Source: Euryodendron excelsum
Lineage: Eukaryota > Streptophyta > Magnoliopsida > Ericales > Pentaphylacaceae
Assembly (NCBI GenBank): GCA_033060915.1
Contig: CM065397.1
Coordinates: 28,636,501 to 28,700,500 of the forward strand
Length of the DNA stretch: 64,000 nucleotides
Direction: 5' to 3'
In this document: in pieces, positions 1 through 12,659 of the stretch
Layout: every line of letters begins with the position of its first letter
How positions within the stretch are numbered: the stretch's first letter is position 1
Made by a program: the position numbers and the translations under genes
Notes under the pieces: model-generated
What the model was told of the DNA's origin: nothing
What the model saw: only the letters and a program-made list of their open reading frames with translations
The model's database searches: none

Positions 1-1700
1 ATTTGAAGGACCAAACATCTTCGGTCAATTTTTCTTGAATAGATCAAGTAATTTAAAATTGAATGGAAGGTTGAGAGTCAGTCATTGTTAGGGAGGTTGA
101 GGGTGGGGCATTGCTCTATTTTCTGTGGTTCTGAAATCATGGTCTGATAGTCTTGATAAGAAGACTTCCTCTCACTAGAATGTGAGAACTATAAAATAGC
201 CCCCCTAGTTTGCAAAAGATTGGTCATTAATTTTTTATTATTTTTTTAAACATTTGTTTGGCATGTCTAGCGACTTCTAGATTTCACGAGGCTAAATTGC
301 TAGGGTAACTCCCCTTCTCTTTCTTTCTTTTGACTAGGGGTTTGAAGACTTCCTTGACTACAAGAGGTTTTGAATTAATGGATTTTAGTCGATCAAAGTG
401 GTATTTTCTTTAAACTATAATGCATGGTTAGGTGAAATGTAGTGAAAGAATAAGTTCTTTCTGGCCCAAAATCTTGATACAAGTAAAGACTAAGAATCAC
501 GACCTTTGAGTCACTTTTGAGTGAAATTATCCCTAGTATAAAGGGTGAAAGCTCTTAGCGCTAAATATCCATCATCAATTCTGGATGACTTTAATTTGGA
601 CCGTAATGTATGTTGCAGATTTTGTTGATCATTTTATCGAGAATTATCTTTAGGGATTTCTTATGATCAATGGCCTAACTTGGCAAAATGCCTTAAGTTG
701 CCTATCATTTATAGAAGCTTGTTGAACTTTGCAATTTTTTTAATCAAAAAGAGCTTTGATTTGGACCGTAGCATATCTTAGGGTATGGGTTTAAGAAAAG
801 AAAGGCAAATGAGGCTCAAACTTTTTATGTAAAGGGTTGTTAGAACCCTTGATCACCTTTTGTTGAATTGCACCTTTATTTTCGTTTGTCTTTTGAAATT
901 TCTTTTGTTTTCTGTTACCCCAGTTGGGATAAGGATCTTTTGAATTTGAACTCTCTTGAATTAAATGAAAGAGCTTTGCTTTTTTTCCTTTATTTTCTTC
1001 TGTTTTTTTTTTCTTTGGAGCTTTTGATATCTTGTAACTGACCCATTTATGGGCGTTGATCAATGGGTGAGGTTTATATGAAAGAATTCATAGGCTCAAT
1101 GGGCTTACAAGGGATAAAGATATCTTTTTTTAAAGGTAGAAGAATTGATGGCCCGTCCTCATTTTAAATTGAATTGCTTAGTCCATAATGCCTCACAAAT
1201 TTTTGATAATCAAAGTGCTTCCCTTGTGAAACCATGTGGACTCAGGCTAATGTCAAGGGATTGCCCCTTGTGCAAGCTATGCAAGTTATTTGATCCTATT
1301 ATTGCCCCAATGTGTGGATGATTCCGAGTAGGGTTTGGAAAAGAATTTTTATGGGGTCAAAGGGGTATTTTTGTTGATATCGAAGGGGTAGCTTAAATTA
1401 TGACCTCCTATTATTTTGAATTTTGAACCTTTAGTCATTAGAGTTTTTGACCACTTGAAGCAAGGCTTTTGTAAATTGCTATGTTGCCCTAATGTGGGGT
1501 GTGATCCTTGATAGGTTCTTTTGAAAGAATTGCAACACAAGCTCAAATGGTTTTTCAATCATATAAAATGTAACAAAAATGAATGCCCCTTCTCATGTCA
1601 ACCTTGATCCATGAATCTTTCAAGCTCATTCGGTGCTTTGGAAATCCTTTGTATGGGATCTTGTTTTTCTTCTTTTGTTATTACCAAACCTAGGGATTAG
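1..1700. other. Non-genic DNA, probably decayed retroelement body
   Basis: I see no intact gene. Short open frames on the minus strand (791-1063 and 1349-1558) are rich in K, N and S and match no domain I know. Because this stretch lies directly downstream, in minus orientation, of a recognisable Tat-type gag remnant, it may be more of that element's internal region. This is inference from position only. Confidence 0.35.
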
Positions 1701-2700
1701 ACCTAGGTTGCTTATGTATCTTAGTGAGCCCAACAATTAGGTCAATTTTAGTTTTGACCTAGAGCATTGATTCATAGAAATCCTAAACCTAGAAACACGG
1801 AAACAAATGCTAGATTTTTTTTAAACAATTAACCTCCAACAACTAAAAGATATGGTAGTAATTCTTCACATCCCTTGATTAGAGTAGCCTTCCAATTAAT
1901 TGGTTGGGACTGGTAGCTATAAGCAGGCAATTTTGAAAGTTGTGGGAATGACTCCGTTGCAACGATTCTTGTAATGTTGTTGGTTTGGGAGTCGATGGGA
2001 TCTTAGATTTTGTGTTTCAGTGAATAGAAACTTTCAGTGTCATGGCCTGGGGATCCATAATGAAATTCACAATGCAGATTTGGATTGAGCATGTCTGTGG
2101 GGCAAAGACCCAATTTTCCCGACGTGTCTTTTTTTGGAGAGCAATTTGTCTCTTCTTGGTTTAGGCATGGCTTATAGTTGAGTTTTGAGCAAGTGTATTA
2201 GTTGGAGCTTGAGGGATTGTTGTTGCAATAATAGGGCTGGAGTAAATAGGGTATGGTGGAATGGACTGTGAGAGCGGAATTTCAATGTTCAGTTAGAATT
2301 TTAGCAATGGAGGTTGTTGTCAGTTGGTAGCATTTAGATGATTGATGGGCGATCCCTCTTGTTCCTCAATGTCGGTCATACTTGCACGGGATAGAAGTAG
2401 AGAAAGCATCGCCTCAAGTTTTGTCATCTGTTTCTTTAGTTATAGTACCTCTTCTAGTCTATGGATTTGTCTTTCTATGGATTGTGAATTGGGTGAAATA
2501 CTAGATGAATATGTGAGTTTAGTTGTACTCTTTAACCTAGGAAAAGTAAAAAAGAAACCCCTCCTGATTTGTAGTAATGTAAGAAGGGGGAATGAAAGTA
2601 AAATGAAAAAGAGAATGAATTTAGTGTTTGGATTTGTTTTGTGCAATGAATGTTCTATGGATGTCCTTTATTTGAGGGACTCTAGACATGGTACTTGGTC
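1700..2700 (-). pseudogene. Degenerate Ty3/gypsy Tat-lineage gag fragment
   Basis: On the minus strand at about 2075-2007 the sequence reads HYGSPGHDTESFYSLKHKI followed by a stop and DPIDSQ. This matches the conserved Cys/His-containing tail of Tat-lineage gag proteins (general form C-x-H-x-GxPGHxTExCxxLKHKIQDLID). Upstream on the same strand (2646-2440 and onward) a short coiled stretch with IERQIHRLEEVL resembles the gag N-terminal region. Stops and frameshifts interrupt the frame throughout. The plus-strand open frame at 2342-2824 is a shadow of it. A better-preserved homologue lies at 48.7-50.3 kb in this window. Confidence 0.6.
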
Positions 2701-4437
2701 CGTTTTGGAGGTAGAGTTTTGCCCCTGTATGCAATACAGTACATGTTCCTTATGTCATTCATTTATTTATTTATTCATTTGCAAAATTGACGGAAAAGAA
2801 AAAGTACACTTGTTTTACTTTTGATTGTTCTTGTACATAAGTTTTTTTATAAAAAAAAAAAAATACACATCAAGGGAAGGAGAAACATTTTCAATGGGAA
2901 TTTTTACCTATTCTATAGGGTTTCGGGGGGGAAAGAGATTATATTCTTTCTATTCTACCCTTTGACCCTCTTAGAATGTGTGGGTTGCTTGTGTTTCGAG
3001 GCTTTTCCTTTGGCATGGTGGGTTGATGCCCATTGCTTGGAAATCCTACCTCCATAGATGGAGAGAAATTAGAGCCTCTTTTGAAAGATATGATTTTTCT
3101 CATTCATGCCATAAGTCTTTAGGGTTACAAGAACCTTTGGAAATTTGGAAAGCCTTGAGTTAAGTGAGATTGGTTTTGAACCATTCTCTCTAAGTTTGAA
3201 CAAATGCATAGGAATGCATGGAATTGAGTATCTTGGCATTTTTGCCTTGAAATAGGCATTGATGTATGAGCAGCATAACAATAAGAAATGAGCAGTTAAA
3301 AGACAGTAATAGGGAAATACATTGACAATCGCCCTTTCCTCTTATCATAAAAGTACACTTGTTTTATGGTGACTCTTCCTCTTATCAATACATTAAAGTT
3401 ATGCCTCGGAATTTTCATATCACAATTTAGTGAGGAGTTCTAAGCACATTCCAAGTGGTGGCTTCTAAATATTCAAGTAGGGAGATGATCCACTCAACCG
3501 TTGAGGCATGTTTGGGTTTGGTTTGAAGTCTTTAAAAGGCCAGTGATGATTTTCTATGTACGTGGATACAAACATGCCCATTACCATTTTTTTTAAAGAT
3601 CGCCTTTAGCAGGGAAATGAGGATATGAGATAGAGTTGACTCCCGCAGCCTCTCAGTAGAAGAAGGAAAAAGCCTAATCCTCTACCTCAGTCTCAATAGA
3701 AGGTAAGAGGAAGGGTCATTCCCTCTTTCTTTCTAGAAGGGATTAAAAGTGCCTTCATCATGTCAAGCTTCATGCAATCAATTGGCCCCAAGGGACTTTA
3801 GAAGAAGAGTAATGAGTGTAGTGTTAAACTCTTTTAGTAAGCATAATGTAAAAACATTGGTATGTAATATCAAACTTGAATCATACATAATTCTACTACC
3901 AAACTTGTCAATGTAAGGGCTAAAAAGGATGCCAAGTACCATGCTAGAGATACATCATAACATTATTGCCTATATTATGCTTGAGAAATGAATTTGTCTT
4001 CTCCCTTAGCTTTAAGATCATGTTTCACAGTCAAAGCAATCCATAAGGATGGAGAGAGACCTCAAACTTCTATCCGAATTAGGAGTTTCAAACACCACAA
4101 AACCCATATAAAATTTGATATGTCTAATTATTGATGCCTTATTATAGTCTTCAATTCTTTTAATACTTTGTTTAACCTCTATTTTAAGACAACAAATATC
4201 ATAACTTACCACAAAAAAAAAAAAAAAACAAACATCATCCCAACTAACTGTACTTGACTTTTTTGTTTTGGAGTTGGGATTTGATGGTAGTGGTGATGGG
4301 TGTTTAGTGGTATCTGTGTCAGGGGTGGTGTTAATTAGGCATTAAGTGAATATGACGTTATTGGGCTTGTTGGAATGTAAAGAAAAAGAATTAGGAGAAG
4401 AGTTGGTTGTTAAAAATAGATTTGGTTGTTAAAGTGA
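2700..4437. other. Non-genic DNA
   Basis: No gene is supported. The first part would be the 5' leader side of the minus-strand gag remnant, but I cannot identify an LTR boundary or primer-binding site. An A-tract occurs near 4214-4230. The last bases (4438-4445) are the left target-site copy of hAT-1. Confidence 0.4.
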
Positions 4438-4469
4438 CTCAGGACCATAGTTGCATGGAAGCTTCTTTG

Positions 4470-4830
4470 CGGGCCGGAAATGTGTTTCTAAGACGGGTAC
4501 GATACGCCCTTTGAAATTTATGGGAAACGTTCCCGAGACTCTCGCGGAGCGAGAAAATTTTTCATAAAAACGCTTCCGGAACGCATAGGAGACGTAATGG
4601 AAGCGTATTAGAAGCTTTTGGGAAGCTTTTAGGATACTTATAGGATACCATTTGGAAACTCTAGGGAACTCTTTGGGATTCCTTAGAAAACATGTGGGAA
4701 ACGTGTGGGATACGTATCTTAGAAACTCATTGGAATCGTGTTATAAACTTGTTGAAAACTTTTATAAAACCTTTTGGATACTTATAGGAACCTTTTGGGA
4801 TTCGTTAGGAAACCTTTGGGATACGTTCTA
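4470..4830 (+). repeat. Left subterminal repeat array of hAT-1
   Basis: Many short variants of TGGGAAACGTG, GGGATACG and GGAAACT recur within about 350 bp of the left end. The same motif in reverse complement (CGTTTCCCAC and relatives) fills the right end. In characterised hAT elements such subterminal motifs bind transposase; the function here is inferred from position and repetition. Confidence 0.75.
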
Positions 4831-5418
4831 AGTTTTGGGATACACTGTAAATTTGATAACATTAAACAAATTATGAAATTCATTGTCAAACTGGTCCATA
4901 AAAAGAAACCTAATATAAAAAGAGAATTTAAAACATTAATAAACTATATAGCTTAATACAATAGATATTGTTGTTAAAATAAATTTTAATAATTATTATG
5001 TTGCATTCATTATACATAAAAATGAAACTTATATTTAGAATTTGTTCTTTAAAATTTAAACAATAAATATGATAAATGATCTGTTTAAGTTACTCTTCTA
5101 ATAAATTAAACTTTTAGTAGTTATATGTGGAGCAACAACTATACATTCATGACTATTATACTTAAACTAACCTAAAATATATAATTATTCTAATTTTGTG
5201 GGTTTGTTAAATTTGTACATAAAAATTAGGTTATAGATGTATAATATATAAGTTTTTACTTTTTACATATATAAGATGAGTCATGTATATAGTTAGAAAT
5301 GAATTATAAATATAGGATAATAGAAAGATAGAGTTCATACCATTTAATATTCTTATTTTATTGGAGTCCATGTTTTGAAATCTTTAGATGATTATTAAAT
5401 TTATTATAAAATCCATTA

Positions 5419-6430
5419 GAGCATCTCCAGCCCAAAGCCTTCAAATTCATTTTTATTTTAGCATCTTCTTCAAATTTGAAGTTTATGGATCTTACTTTTT
5501 TACATTGTTACTCCAACCCACTAACCTTCATTTTCACTATTCACTATTCACTCTTCAAATCACTATTCTTTCATGTAAAAAAGTCAAAAATTACATATTG
5601 TGCTCCCATTTTATTTAAAAATATAATTATTTATTACCATATTTTAATTTAAATTGTAATTATTTACCAAATATTTAATTCAAATTAAATTATTTAATAT
5701 TTTTCAAACTAAATAATCTATCCACGAAATTACAAATTAAATTACATTAACAAATTTAAAAAAAAAACAAAAACCACATTACAAACTAATGAAATACATT
5801 TAACAAAAATTAAAGTACAATAAGGAACCAATTAAAATACATAAAATGAGACTTGAAAAATTAAAATTACAAACACTAATAAGGTGGCAAGTTTGCTCCT
5901 CCATACCACTTTCATGGTGGCTAAAGCTACTACAATTACCATGACTAAAATAGTAGATGATCCACCTATTTGGGAATTATGAGTCCTTTTTCAATAAATA
6001 AATAATCAATAAAAAAAATTCAATTTTATATATAAATAATAATTTCAAGACAAATAAAAGCAAGTAAAATATAAATAATTTATTTATTTCACATATAAAA
6101 AATCTCAAATTAAATAAATATTTAACAAATTAAAAAAATAATGAATTAATTGAAATTTTAAATTAAATATTTATTAAAATAATATTTAAATAGTAAATAA
6201 TGCATTAATAATACATTATTTAGGCTTAAAACAAAGATTAATACAAGGGTCACATAATTAGTATTTTGACCCACATGAATAGTGAAATTAAGGGGCCTTC
6301 AAATTTAAATGCGACAAATGAAGGCCACCTTCATTTCTTCAAATTTTTAAAAAAATGAAGGTAGGTTTGGAGGACCAAATTTAAAACTCACCTTCAAATT
6401 TGAATATTTGAAGGTAAGTTGGAGATGCTC
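5419..6430. mobile_element. Nested MITE, PIF/Harbinger (Tourist-like)
   Basis: The ends are GAGCATCTCCA at 5419 and TGGAGATGCTC ending at 6430. They are perfect inverted repeats over 11 bp, followed by further imperfect pairing (CTTCAAATT-type sequence on both sides). The 3-bp repeat TTA flanks both ends (5416-5418 and 6431-6433), the target preference of PIF/Harbinger elements. The 1-kb interior is AT-rich with no coding capacity. It is inserted in the left non-coding part of hAT-1 and is therefore younger than it. Confidence 0.85.
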
Positions 6431-6434
6431 TTAA

Positions 6435-6760
6435 TCTATAAAGCCTAAGATATTATATTATCATCGAATTATTCAATAGTATTCAATTACATAAGGTCTC
6501 TTAGAATATGTTTCGAATTCAACTATGTGATCCACTAATAACAGATTATATAGGATAATATTATCATACAAATGTTAGATAACTATCGATTTATTATAAA
6601 TCCAATAATTTATAAATTCTAAGATATTATACTAACATTATATTTTTTCAATAGTGTTCAACTGCATAAGATCTCTTAAAATATACTTCGAATTCAACTA
6701 CGTGATCCACTAATAAGAGATTACATAAGAGAATATTATCATAAACATAATATGTAACAT
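6435..6760 (+). repeat. Two-copy tandem duplication, about 175 bp unit
   Basis: The unit beginning CTAAGATATTATA near 6446 recurs near 6618 with the same order of motifs (ATAAG-TCTCTTA, CTTCGAATTCAACTA, GTGATCCACTAATAA). Smaller duplications follow at about 6780-6890 (TAAAGTCCTATCCAATT twice) and 6940-7003 (TTTAGCTATTTGACTTCTTA twice). All lie inside hAT-1 and are diverged. Confidence 0.7.
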
Positions 6761-7410
6761 AAAACATAATACGTAATTTAATTTTAGATATAAAGTCCTA
6801 TCCAATTGTGTCTCTAAAATTATCTAGAAAATATAATATGTAATTTAATTTAAGTATAAAGTCCTATCCAATTAAATCTCTAGAGTTTGATTACTATTAT
6901 ATACAACCAACTACTCCTTATGTAATGCACGGCAATTAATTTAGCTATTTGACTTCTTATTTTCTTAATAATTGCTTAATTTAGCTATTTGACTTCTTAT
7001 CCAATTAAATTGCTTAATATATGTTATTGATTAGCATTTATCTAGGCATCTAAGAATTGTGACCATAGAGTTAAAGTTTACAATCAACCTCTAAAGAATT
7101 CGGTACTAATGTGGTATAACCTGTAATTAGAGATAAAATATAAAATCCTATCAATACATGTGTCTTGGACTCTTGATTATTATCACTTCCATGTGGTACT
7201 AATGTGGCATAGTTAACAAGTAAAATAAATTCAAATGAAAAGAAATTTAGATTAAGGAAATGAAATTTACATGAAATACAAATTCAACTCAAATGCAAAT
7301 ACAAATGAAAATTTTGACTGTTATTCCTTTGGACAAAAAACCCGATCAAAAAGAAAGAAACTCACAAGAGAGACTCCAGGGTTTAAGTTCAAAGGAAGAT
7401 AATCAAGTCT

Positions 7411-7414
<4 letters not shown>

Positions 7415-7470
<56 letters not shown>
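7415..7470 (+). repeat. (CT)n microsatellite
   Basis: A pure TC/CT dinucleotide run of about 56 bp, followed at 7555-7574 and 7650-7672 by TA runs, all inside hAT-1. Confidence 0.95.
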
Positions 7471-7472
<2 letters not shown>

Positions 7473-8130
7473 CGTTTCCTATTCTGTTTGGAATCCTTTG
7501 GTTCTTTTGATCTCATTACAATTCTTGTTGGGTGTATTTAATGGTCAAACCTTAAATATATATATATATATATATGTAGATATATATTTCTATTATTGTT
7601 AGGTGTATTTTATCGTCTAACATTATGTATTATATATATGCACATATATATACTATATATATATATATATATCTCACTTACACACAAACACACAATCCCG
7701 GTATAGTTTTTAACTTTTCTATGGCCTCTTGTTGATAGTTAGTACTTGATGACCCGACATATTAACAGATAGTCAAAGGATACTCACAACAGGGCTTTTC
7801 ATTCTAATCTTCCTCATGTTATTTGACCCAACCAAATTACAGAAAATAATAAGCTAATAATTGGAACCAATCTTTAGTATTACTGAACCAAAGCCCCTCC
7901 AACTCTAGCATGCACATGCTCTTCCTCAAGTACTGCAAAAAATTGTCCTCTGTATTAGTAACAATTCATATTTTTAGTTTTTTTCCCCATTTACTTATAT
8001 TATTGATTGGTTTTTTTTCCTACTAGTGGTGAAAAAATTAACAAACATATTATACATGTTGGCTAGCTTAAGTAAATAATTCTATTGTGAATCGTGTTTT
8101 TCTTTTTTTTATAACTATTTAATTTTTCAG

Positions 8131-10880
8131 GTTGGATATAGATTGTGAAATTGTTGGAAGTGCAACTGATGAGATTGCTATAACTTATGGTAATGAGGGT
8201 GAGTTTCAATTTGAAGAAGAGGATCATGAGTATCATGATGAACTAATAGATGAGGGTCTATATGACATTGATGGTAATCTTCTACCAGATGCCTATCCAG
8301 TACTCTAGAAGCATGTAGTGCAAGGGAAAAAAATTGGTTCTGCACATGTTGGTACTGTTGCTTTCAAATGCAAGCATTGCAAAATAATCTATCAAGGTTC
8401 CTATACAAGGGTCTATGCTCATCTAATGGGAAGAGCAAAAAGACAAGGTGTTGGGATTGGTTACTGTAAGGTGGTGTCCAAAAATAGGGAATTACAAGCT
8501 ACTTTAAAAAGACAAGTTAAGAAGTTCGAAAATGCTAAAACTTCTACTCCATTGAAAAGGTCTAGACTGAACACATCACCATTCGCAACAGGCTTCACCA
8601 CTCCAGGAAGTGCTTCACAAGGTCCTCTTCCAAAGGCCATAAAAACCCAGCAATTTGAAGAGGTTGATTATAAGGTCATCAGGTTCTTATGTGCAAATGG
8701 TATCCCTTCTAATGTCTTGAGGTCATCATATTTTGAAGACATGGTTTCGGCCATAAGTCACTGCCCTGGTTATAAGGCTCCATCATATGAGAGGGTAAGG
8801 ACTGTGTTACCGGATAATGAAAAATACAGAATGAGAAGATCTTTGTCTCCAATTGTTGAGACATGGCCAACTAATGGTGTTTCAATTGTTTCAGATGGAT
8901 GGACAGATCGAAAGCACAGGCCATTAATTAATATTGTTGCTTCAAATTGCTATGGTTCGATGTTCTTGTACGCCCATGATTTTTCAGCAGTTGAGAAGTT
9001 TGGAAAGAACATATCAGATTTCCTCATCACAGCAATTGAGAATGTTGGGCCTTCAAATGTAGTGCAAATCATTACAGATAATGCATCAAATTGTAAAGCT
9101 GCTGGTTTGGAAGTGGAAAAGATATACCCCTAAATAATATGGTCCCCTTGTGTGGTGCATACCTTAAATTTGATATTTAAGGATTTTTCTCATAAGTTTA
9201 CTTGGTTGGCTGAAACATACCAATGTGCCAAGAAAATTGTTAAGTACATCACCAATCATTCTATGGCTCTTGAAATATTTCGAACTCAATCAAACCTGGA
9301 GTTGTTAAAAGTAGCTAAAACAAGATTTGGATCCCATTACATCACATTGACAAGGCTAATGAAAGTTCGAGAATGCTTACTTCAAACTGTAGTTTTGGAT
9401 GTTTGGACAACATGGGCAGAGTCACAGCATGATCGAGTATCATATGAAATTGTAATGGAAATAAAGAGCAAAGTCATGTCAGAATTGTTTTAGGGTGAAG
9501 TTCGTCGTGTTTTACAACTGACAAAACCAGTTTATGAAATGATTAGATTCACAGACCAAGAGGGACCTATTATTGGGGAAGGTTATGAGGGAATGAACAA
9601 CATGATTGGGCAAATCAAAAGCAATTTGTCTAACGATTTTGATGGACAATACATTATTGAAGCTACTACTGAAATTATTTATGAACGCTGGCAAAAAATG
9701 AATATTGACATTCATGCTTTGGCTTATGCTCTCACTCCCAAATATTATAATTTTAAATACCTTAAACTTCCTCGTCCAGGTGGAGAGAAGAGAATAACAC
9801 CAGGTATAGAGTTTATTGTTTATAATTTTTTGTTCATATAAATTCTATATTATTTTTGTTTAATTATTTCACATTTGACATATATATGTGTTGTTCTTGA
9901 GCACTAAACCCTATTTTTTTAATTGAAATCTTATTTCTTAGATCAAGATAATGATGTTGCTAATGCGGTAGAATGTGCCTCATGGAAGTTAGCACCAGAT
10001 GAAACAATGCATGACTTGTTGAGAAGCCAATTTATAAACTTTGTTACAAAGAAAAGATGATTTGGTATATCACTTGCACAAAAAGAAACAACTAACCCAA
10101 ATATAAATGTTCTAGACTGGTGAAGGTTGCATGGTGGAGATGCTCTTAATTTAAGAAGTTTGGCAGTCAAAGTTCTATCTCAAAGTATTAGTTCTTCGTC
10201 AGCTGAAAGATCTTGGAGTACATACATTTACATTCAAAGTGTAAAGAGAAATCGATTGAACTCAACTCGAGCAGATACTTTGGTCTATATCCATTTAAAT
10301 CTCAAAATGTTATCTAGGTATACTTGTTTATTTTTCCTTTGTTCTGCTTTTGTCTTCACTTCTATGTTCTAGAAAAAAATACACTATAGTTATGTTTTTC
10401 TGAGGGCTATGGTTTTTATGGGTCTAATCTTTTACTTTGATTTTTGTTAGTCCAAAGATACTAGTGGCATATGAATTTAGTAATATTAAATAAACTTTTA
10501 GTTTTACATAAACATAGAGTTAAATGTTCTCTTTTTTTTCTAGGTACACTGAAAATTACAAGAAAGGCCCATATCGAAAATGGGATATTAATCCTGAGAT
10601 CCCCATAGTTGATGAATCCATCATAAGGTTAGAAGAAATGCGTTGTGCAAGTATTAATGATAATCAAGGTCAAGAAGTTCAAAGAACACCACGCTCGTTG
10701 TTTGCAGAGCTGCATGGACAAGGCACTACACTTACAAACCAAAATGAATCAGCACACCTCTTTGGCTCTTTGTCTAAAGTTGCTTCAGCTACATGTGTTG
10801 AAGAGCAGAATACTTCCACACGAACTACTGGGCAATCAAGTATTAGGGGTTTTATATGTGGCAGAAGAGGAGGGAGATGA
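8131..10880 (+). pseudogene. hAT transposase (BED finger, DUF659, hAT dimerisation), broken by five stops
   Basis: Three exons can be read: 8131-9803, 9942-10317 and 10544-10880, with GT/AG boundaries that keep the frame. Domains in order: an acidic N-terminus; a BED-type zinc finger (FKCKHC near 8360, then YAHLMG and GIGYC); a DUF659 catalytic-core segment (SIVSDGWTDRKHRPLINI near 8885, IITDNASNCKAAG near 9070); WSPCVVHTLNLIF near 9140; and the C-terminal dimerisation domain (LAVKVLSQ, SSSSAERSWST, KRNRLN near 10160-10260). The tail ends RGFICGRRGGR. In-frame stops occur at 8306, 9131, 9491, 10058 and 10121, yet no frameshift is needed across about 2.4 kb. Several stops stand where relatives have tryptophan. 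An acceptor-like site at 8130 suggests at least one upstream exon that I cannot define. It would excise hAT elements in the nucleus if repaired; as it stands it is inactive. Confidence 0.9.
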
Positions 10881-11163
10881 GGAACTGTTGGACTAGGAGG
10901 ACATCGAAATGCTGGAGTTAGTACCTTAAATTTGAGGGGGAAAGGGAAGATTGTTCAGTAAATCCCTTCTTGCAAGATGCATATAAACATGTGCTTATTT
11001 TGTAGGACTTGGGAGCTTACACATTCACATCTTTTCTATTGTTTTGGGTACTAACATATGATGAAATTGGTATTTTGGTTAATGGTTGTTGTCTAATGTC
11101 GGTCGTCTCTAGAATTTTATTTTTTTGTGGTGGGCATGTACTCTATGATGTATAATAACCCAG

Positions 11164-11164
<1 letters not shown>

Positions 11165-11204
<40 letters not shown>
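11165..11204 (+). repeat. (AC)n microsatellite
   Basis: A run of about 20 AC units downstream of the hAT-1 transposase. Confidence 0.95.
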
Positions 11205-11207
<3 letters not shown>

Positions 11208-12069
11208 ATATTAGGTGTCTACTTAATGATATTTCTCATTTCTGATGTGGATGGCCATTTTGCTATAGTTGTGCTTTCGAATATGATTTGACTATTAAGG
11301 CCACTGCTTAACACTTCTAGTCTGTTGCTACTTATGAAAAATGGTGGTTTTTCTTTGTCATTTATTTTTGGGGTACGTCCATGTTGTTTGCTACTAGTGC
11401 TGTGCCGCTGGCTTTTAGTAATAGATGTGATTTGCTACAGCTCTTTCAATAGTTTTGTTCTACTTGGGCCAATGCTACTACTAGGTAGTGTTTTTGCAAG
11501 AAGTTGCAGTTTAGTGCTATTCCACATGGTCAAAGTTTGATGTTGAAAGTCTTTTTCTTTATACAAGGTAATTGCTACTTCCTACTATGTTAAATTTGGT
11601 TCATATTCAATTTTACAGAAAACTATTTGCATTAGTTAGTAATATCCAAATCACTTTACTTGTAGGATATTTTAGAATATTTTCTGGGATGGATGATTGG
11701 AACACACAAGAGACTGGTTGTAATGATTTCAACAGCATGAAAAACAAAGTAAGCTTCTATATCTATTGGCATTCAACTATTAAATACATTACATATAATT
11801 GTTTCTGTAACAATTGTTATAGCATTAGCTTAATTTTGTTTTGGACAAGCATTTATGTTGGATCTCATATGTATTTAGTACATTTAGCCTTGATTTAATA
11901 GTTGTTTGTTCTACATTTCTAATCATTCCTAATCTAAAAATTACAAGAAAGATTATGAGTTTGTACACAGATCCATACAAAACTCACACAATTTTGGTGT
12001 TTAAATGTCAAACATTAAAATATTGATTAAGAGTTCTTTGTTCAAGTCTGCTAGGGAATCTTCCTCTTG

Positions 12070-12400
12070 GACTTAAACATTTTTAACACGTTTCCCACGA
12101 GTTTCTTATGCGTTTCCTGTGCGCTTCCTATAAGGATTTAAATAAGATTCTCATTAGTTTCCTCATAGTTTCTTATTGAGTTTTAATTAAGTATTCCCTA
12201 AGTTTTCTTAAAGTATCCCTTGAAGGATTTATATAAGTTTCCACTGAACTTTTTAAAAGTTTCCCTTAAATTTCATAAAAGTTTCTTACTAAGATTCCTG
12301 TTAAGTTTCCCATTCGATTCTTGATCGTTTCCCCGTTTCCCGTTTCTCCTATATTTTTTTGTTGCATTTCCCGCTTTCGTTTCCCCTGACATCTTCCACT
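12070..12400 (-). repeat. Right subterminal repeat array of hAT-1
   Basis: Repeated CGTTTCCC, GTTTCTTA and AGTTTCCC motifs are the reverse complement of those at the left end. They lie just inside the right terminal inverted repeat. Confidence 0.75.
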
Positions 12401-12433
12401 TCCACTTTCTATTCTGGCAACTATGCTCAGGAC

Positions 12434-12659
12434 AACATAAAAAGGAGATTGACTGGCATCTTATATATTCAAGTAATGTGAAAAATAAGGGTAATAGTGC
12501 AAATTAACATGCTCTTAATCCCAATAAACAATGAATGACTCTGGCATCAGGGTTTTAGTATTATTTCAAAAACTTTTAGGGTTATTCGTGTAATTGAGAG
12601 AAACTTAAGAGTGTCAGTGTAATTTTTCCACCTATTTACGGAAGATAGAACAGCAGGGA
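12434..12659. other. Intergenic DNA right of hAT-1
   Basis: Apart from the right copy of the hAT-1 TSD at its start I see no feature. Confidence 0.5.

Larger units (their letters stand above)
4446..12425 (+). mobile_element. hAT-1: 8-kb hAT superfamily DNA transposon
   Basis: The element is bounded by the perfect 8-bp direct repeat CTCAGGAC (4438-4445 and 12426-12433), the TSD length typical of hAT elements. Its ends are inverted: CATAGTTGC at 4446 and GCAACTATG ending at 12425. Just inside each end are dense subterminal repeats in opposite orientation (TGGGAAACG/GGGATACG on the left, CGTTTCCC on the right). The centre encodes a BED-finger hAT transposase (8131-10880). The 3.7-kb stretch left of it holds a nested TTA-flanked MITE, local duplications and CT/TA microsatellites. 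The 1.5 kb right of it holds an AC microsatellite and no further gene. At 7,980 bp it is longer than most plant hATs, mainly because of these non-coding regions. The transposase has five stops, so the copy is non-autonomous now. Confidence 0.92.

Noticed and set aside
2342..2824. 160-aa plus-strand open frame
   Set aside because: It lies opposite the minus-strand gag remnant, has no recognisable domain and an improbable composition; treated as a shadow.
7293..7541. Open frame with long poly-Leu/Ser run
   Set aside because: Generated by the CT microsatellite.
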